From Carnegiea gigantea (Eukaryota; Streptophyta; Magnoliopsida; Caryophyllales; Cactaceae), in assembly GCA_029747015.1 (NCBI GenBank), contig JAKOGI010000332.1:382501-446500 (forward strand): a stretch of 64,000 nt of DNA, written 5' to 3'. Position 1 is the first letter of the stretch. Every line of letters begins with the position of its first letter. The notes beneath the pieces are model-generated. The model had not been told where the DNA came from. It ran no database searches and worked only from the letters and a program-made list of their open reading frames with translations. Shown here in pieces: positions 59,501 through 64,000 of the stretch. The translations under genes were made by a program, and so were the position numbers.

Positions 59501-59917
59501 ATTCGCATACTATTTTGATTCTTATGAATAATTTGATCAGTTTATGTTTAAGTTTATGGGATTCATAAGAACATGACTTCTTATTGAATTTTGTATGCAA
59601 AGCTATTAATGTTCAAAGTTATAGATAAATGAGGTAGATGGCTAGATTTACTTGCTGGGATCCAGGCTCACGCCTGCATTACTTTCAGGTTTAATTAATA
59701 ATAACATAAAGTCATCGTGATGACTAAAGCATGGGATACCATACTTGGAGGTGGATATACAAGAATTGGAATTTTGTGTAAATGTAGTGTAATGTGTTAG
59801 AAATTCAAAGTTGTTTATTTGTGTAAGACTCCTTCGGAAATACTTTAATTTTTATGAATAAATGGGACTGCATGCTTTGCAGCTACGCGACTGATCTGAT
59901 AAGATTGGGGTATTACA
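53580..59917. mobile_element. 6.3-kb block with 10-bp terminal inverted repeats, no recognisable coding
   Basis: Begins TGTAATACCCTATG and ends GATTGGGGTATTACA, a perfect TGTAATACCC/GGGTATTACA inverted repeat with TG...CA ends, as in many Ty3/gypsy LTR elements. It sits between two parts of one copia pol. A TGGTATCAAAAC at about 54896 could be a PBS. The last 2 kb (from TGTAGTAATGACCC near 57853) has LTR-like text (CTTGCTGGGG repeats near 59170-59320, then a polyadenylation-like end). I see no gag or pol domain, and the first and last parts do not align as two LTRs. It may be a mosaic of more than one element. Confidence 0.5.
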
Positions 59918-60620
59918 TGCAGGTAGTATGCATGGGGTGTCTTAGCGTGCTTGAAGTTGGTCATGTTGAACTTCTTAAACTGTTCCTTCATGTATTTAGA
60001 TAGATCAAAAAATATGCCATCTTGGTATTCCTTGATTTGTAATTGAAGAAAGTAAGTTTGACTCTCTCACCAAACTCATGTCAAATTCTTTGTTCATTAA
60101 ATCAGAGAATTGCTTGCCTGGAACATGATTAGTTACCCAAAAAATAATGTCATCAACATAAATTTGAAGGAGGAAATCTTTATCTTCATATTTGATAAAT
60201 AAGTTCTTGGTAACCTTATCTTTTTTAAACCCATCGTTAAGAAGGAATTTCCTTAGTCTTTCACACCGAGTTCAATGAGCTTGCTTAGAAACCATAAAAA
60301 ACTCTTTGTAGCTTACACAATTGTTTAAGTTTTTCTTAATTCCCAAACTAGGAAGTTGTTTAATATGTAGTACCTCTTGAAAAACAACCATTTGAAATGC
60401 ATATTTGACATCCATTTGATAAAGCATTATTTCCATGAAAATGCAAATGCAAGAAGTAGTCTTATGGTTTTAAGTATGGCTATAGGGGCAATGGTTTCAT
60501 TAGAGTCATTTCCTTCTTCCTTACACCCTTGTGCTAGAAGTTTGACCTTATTTTTAACAAGCACCCCTATTTCATCTAGCTTATTTCTAAACGCAATTTT
60601 GGTTCCTATCACTAGCTAGT
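59918..60620 (-). pseudogene. Ty1/copia reverse transcriptase
   Basis: The frame 60427-60612 begins MIGTKIAFRNKLDEIGVLVK and has KVKLLAQGCKEEGND, ETIAPIAILKTIRLLLAFA, the well-known copia RT start (VIGTRWVFRNKLDE, NETFAPVARLEAIR). It continues in broken frames with KISSSKFMLMTLFFG for the YVDDIIFG active site (the YVDD box degraded) and FDLSKYMKEQFKKFNM near 59985. The text stops at 59918 at the border of the 6.3-kb block. Inactive. Confidence 0.85.
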
Positions 60621-60826
60621 TTTTAGGCCTAGTAGTCAATGTCTAGACTTTACTTCTAGCTCAATTCTTCTTGTATAGTTAAGGTTTAGTTAGTGACTTC
60701 AAGACCTTCTATGGGATTACTAGGTCCAATGAGTGAAACAAAAGAGTAAAATACACATAAATTCTTGAGAGATGAGTGGGTTTATGTACCACTGTGAATG
60801 TCAATGATTGTTAGTCCTAACACTAA

Positions 60827-61279
60827 GGGTCCATTTGGGAGAAGACTAAGTTAGAGGCATAAAAGTAAATAAGAGTAATGAGGAGTAAGAGTAAGGAGGA
60901 GTAAATAAAAGTAAGTTACCTACCCTCCTTTGAAAGTTTATAGAGAGTAAGGACTAATCCTTATTTGGAAGAATAAGAGAGTAATAAGAGTAAGTGAAAG
61001 AATTGACACATATGCCCTCACTAAGTAGATTAAAATATATTATACTTAGATTTCATGGGGACAAATATGTAAAATCACCACTTTGCTCCTCCTTACTCCT
61101 CCTTACACTTTATTTTGGAGAGTAAGAAAATGGAGAGTTAAAAGGAGCAAAGGGGGTAAGAGTTACTCTTTCTTACTTCTCCTTACTCTCCTTTTCTTAC
61201 TCCCAAATAAGGGTAAAGGGGAGTGCTCAATCTCCCTTACTCCCCTTTACTCCTCCCTTCTCCCCATCCAAACAGACCC
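60827..61279. mobile_element. Tourist/PIF-Harbinger-type MITE, 453 bp
   Basis: Ends GGGTCCATTTGG and CCAAACAGACCC with TAA on both sides (60824-60826 and 61280-61282). The interior consists largely of AGTAAGGAGGAGTAA-type repeats on the left and CTTACTCCTCCTTAC on the right, so the element could fold into a long hairpin. The 76-codon frame at 61083-61313 crosses its end and is not a gene. Confidence 0.88.
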
Positions 61280-61282
61280 TAA

Positions 61283-62170
61283 GGTATGCCAACTTAGAGG
61301 CTCTAAAAGATAATATATAGAAAGAGTATAACAGAGTTTCTAAGAATACAGTAAATGTGTTTAGAGATTATGAACGACGTGGAAAATAAGAGAGAGACAA
61401 GACAACAGGGTTTTTTTCATAAGGTTCATCCAACTTAACTTTGGGCTATGTCTCCACCTAAGGCCATTCCTAGACCTTAGGGTTCAAACGATACAATATC
61501 TCCTTGAGATATATTCAACAAAAGGCCATTGATTCCTTGCCTATGATTAGAGTTTTCCCAGAGCATTCTAACAAGGTCCACTACTCAACCAAAGCCTCAG
61601 TGCTCCTTATTAGCCGTAAAATTTACACCAACCATTCTTTGATAGCTCACTCAGTGACAGCATCCTTGCTTCTTACCTATGAAGAGGGTTTTCTTAGAAC
61701 ACCCTAACAAGCTCAACTCCATATTACAGGAACCTTCTCTAGCTTTTTGACTACCTGTCAAGGTTTAAGTTCCCTAACAAACTAGATTTGAGCCCTCTCA
61801 CCAACTCCACTATAATCTTGTCCAAAAAGTCCTCACTCACTATTGGACATCTCAATCTGTGAATGCATCCACTTTAGTGTCGACAACACACTTTACATGA
61901 GAATTTTTCAACTCTTTGATCTTACGAATCTTACCAGAGTATTAAAATCATTTGAATGAAGTACAACTCTTGAATAATGGGAACAATGCCCTAAAGACTA
62001 GGAGTAAATATCACGAGGTGTTCCAATCTTCTTCTGTATTGGTCCTATATTTCTAGATAATTTAAATTCATATGACACACTAGGGAAGGATAATAACCAT
62101 TGAGACAGAGACAAGATTGCTTTTTCCTTTTAATCCCTGACTTCAAGGTCTTCATCAAGGACTCTGATAT
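61283..62170 (-). repeat. Copia LTR-like segment, third and most diverged copy
   Basis: 61500-61730 aligns with 44370-44600 and 48170-48370 (ATTAGAGTTTTCCCAGAGCA, CTTGCTTCTTACC, TAACAAGCTCAACTCC). It lacks the GGGTATGG-rich insertion found in the other two. Minus-strand TGATATCAGAGTCC near 62158-62172 looks like a PBS variant. It lies next to RT, so it may be a separate insertion or a shortened 5' end. Confidence 0.5.
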
Positions 62171-63640
62171 CAGCTTTTGGTGATAACTTTTTCTTCTCTT
62201 GGCTGGACATATTTCAAATCACATGTTGGGATATTTGAATTACTTTCAAAAATTTAAAAATTCTCAATCAATGACATTTTTTTATAGATAGCCATTAATA
62301 TTGCCTTTTTGGAGAAAGTTGCAGGTTCTATACCTTAATAGTGATAGCTGATAATGACAACCTGGCTTACTTTCTACTTGGCAACATCTCCAACCTTTTT
62401 AATTCAAATTTATTTTGGAAAAAATCATTAGCTTGATAAACTTGTATTTTTCTGATTTGTCATATTTATCATTTAGCAAGATAATATTCGAACAAGTTTT
62501 TCTAGATCGTCATGGAATATGTCTTGGCAAACTTCAAACATTGATAATTTTCAATTATGAATAATTTCAAGGCTCTAACATCTTTCGAGTCTAATGATTC
62601 TTGGCTCTGCTGTGACTTTGGCATCTCTATTAGATTTACTATTTTCATCTCTGATGATTTTTACTCTGATTCCTTTCAACTTTTAGGTGACTTTGATATC
62701 TCTATTTAGAGTGAACTTGATTCATCCTATTCTCTTTTAACTTCTCCTCATAGATATAGGCATCGATTCACTTTGAAGATACTTTCTTTCCTTAGCATGG
62801 CCATAATCTTCATCAACATTGATTCTTTGATGTACCATATCTTTTTTATATTGTTGCCTTATATCTAAGGACGTGAATGTCGAAGAGATATTATTTGGTT
62901 GTGGAGCTAGGCAATGTACGAGTCTTGATTCTCAATACCATATACAAAACACTAGTCAAGGCCTCTTAGTGCTATCTCTGATTCTACTACTTCACATACT
63001 TGATCTTCTTTTACTGCCAATGTGATCTTCAATTTAGTTAAACAGGTGATGATTGCTCATCTCTTTAGCAAATCTAATCTTGATGACTTCCATGTATAAT
63101 AACTCGGGATTACATGATTTTTTACACTCATAATTAACCACATCAATGATCATGTGAGTAAATCATAATGAATCTAATGAGCATGTCAATCACATTAATA
63201 AATTCAATACCTCACTTGTTAAACCATTAATACTCATTAATCATTTACAGCCATAGAAAGCATCTAATAAATGATCTCATGAGGTTTTTTAAGCTTAATA
63301 AATATAATCAAGAATATCTATTTTATGAGTCTAACACCTAATTTTCAATAGTCGTTTAGCCACTATATATGCCAATTGCGTAAGTACATGTACGTTACAT
63401 CAGTGTGAAGGTCTTTGAATTCTTTAGCTTAGTTAATCATATGATGCCGTCAATCAACTCCAGTATATTAGCATGGAGGCATGACACTTTTCATCACTAA
63501 TAATGGATGTGATAATCACCACTCTAGTTTGTCATCATAAAAAGATATCTTGTTAATTAGATGCAATAATCGCATATTTTGAGGGGTGATCAAACTTATA
63601 TGTGAATTCTCTCTTTACCTAACTTGTTACCCAGGAACAA
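62171..63640. other. Anonymous sequence
   Basis: No gene or repeat structure recognised; no open frame of note. Composition is similar to the LTR-derived regions before it. Confidence 0.4.
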
Positions 63641-64000
63641 TCACTTCCATGCTATAAACTCAGTAGGAAAAGTAGAAAATTTAGAGTAGGTGAAAATTCC
63701 CACTACTTTTCCATTATAACAAACAGTATGAAAAATTAAGAGAGGTAAATGGAATTTTCCATTGTTTACCCATTCTATGGGAAACTTCCCAATATTTTCC
63801 ACCATACATTCCCCTATCAGAATTTTTCACTGGGCTTGAAACTAGTGGGAACTTTCCTACCATAATGAGTACAGTAGGAGAGTTTCAACCTAGTCTTACA
63901 TAGTGGGAAAACATTGATAACCAATTACAATGCGCGAATAGTGGAAATTCTTCAATTGCATTAATTATAATGGGTTCTTGTCACCACAATTTTCCTACGT
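63641..64000. repeat. Patch of repeated GTGGGAA / TTCCCAC words, cut by the window end
   Basis: AGTGGGAACTTTCC, AGTGGGAAAAC, AGTGGAAATTC, ATTCCCACTAC and GGGAAACTTCCC recur within 360 bp on both strands. This looks like the subterminal repeats of a large TIR transposon whose end is outside the window. Not proven. Confidence 0.35.

Noticed and set aside
61083..61313. 76-codon frame (plus)
   Set aside because: It lies in the repeat interior and right end of the Tourist-type MITE and crosses its border.

Overview
This is a plant nuclear genome window (most likely a flowering plant). It is AT-rich and almost entirely repeats. The evidence is one intron-containing HVA22-like host gene, Ty3/gypsy chromoviruses and Ty1/copia elements primed by initiator-methionine tRNA, MITEs with plant-type ends, a TRIM and long (TA)n/(GT)n microsatellites. 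The species cannot be told from the sequence. I found no bacterial-type genes, CRISPR arrays, rRNA or tRNA genes.

Layout. 1-1206: anonymous sequence. 1207-13131 (+): two decayed chromovirus copies sharing a middle LTR (LTR-internal-LTR-internal-LTR), with a near-matching 5-bp target duplication outside the array. 13190-14810: long dinucleotide repeats holding a 783-bp TIR element. 14811-18538: anonymous, with a (TC)n tract and a GGGTC-rich patch. 18539-25648 (-): a full-length, much better preserved chromovirus with two 1289-bp LTRs, PBS, PPT and recognisable gag, protease, RT, RNase H and integrase, broken by scattered stop codons. 25808-26333: a complete 526-bp TRIM with a perfect 5-bp target duplication. 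27074-28020: a TIR element.

28516-31480 (-): the only convincing host gene, an HVA22-like (TB2/DP1/HVA22, class i type) membrane protein. Six coding exons can be joined into a 304-residue product, with a likely intron in the 5' UTR. 31850-33240: a MITE cluster including a hAT-like MITE nested in a Harbinger-like MITE, and a perfect 54-bp repeat. 33850-33975: a SINE-like fragment. 34000-41000: anonymous AT-rich DNA with a 21-bp degenerate tandem repeat.

41000-62200: a nested pile of Ty1/copia (Sirevirus-like) remains, mostly on the minus strand: LTRs, PPTs, a putative env-like region present twice, RNase H and RT. It is interrupted by a gag-only Tnt1-like copia element (50053-52290) with non-canonical TA...CA LTR ends, by a 6.3-kb block with 10-bp terminal inverted repeats (53580-59917) and by a Tourist/Harbinger MITE (60827-61279). 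A LINE endonuclease fragment lies at 41582-41880. 62200-64000 is anonymous, ending in a patch of repeated GTGGGAA-type motifs.

The repeats form layers of insertion into insertion, so relative ages can be read in several places. No retroelement here looks autonomous today. I found no previously undescribed functional system; the most unusual items are structural.
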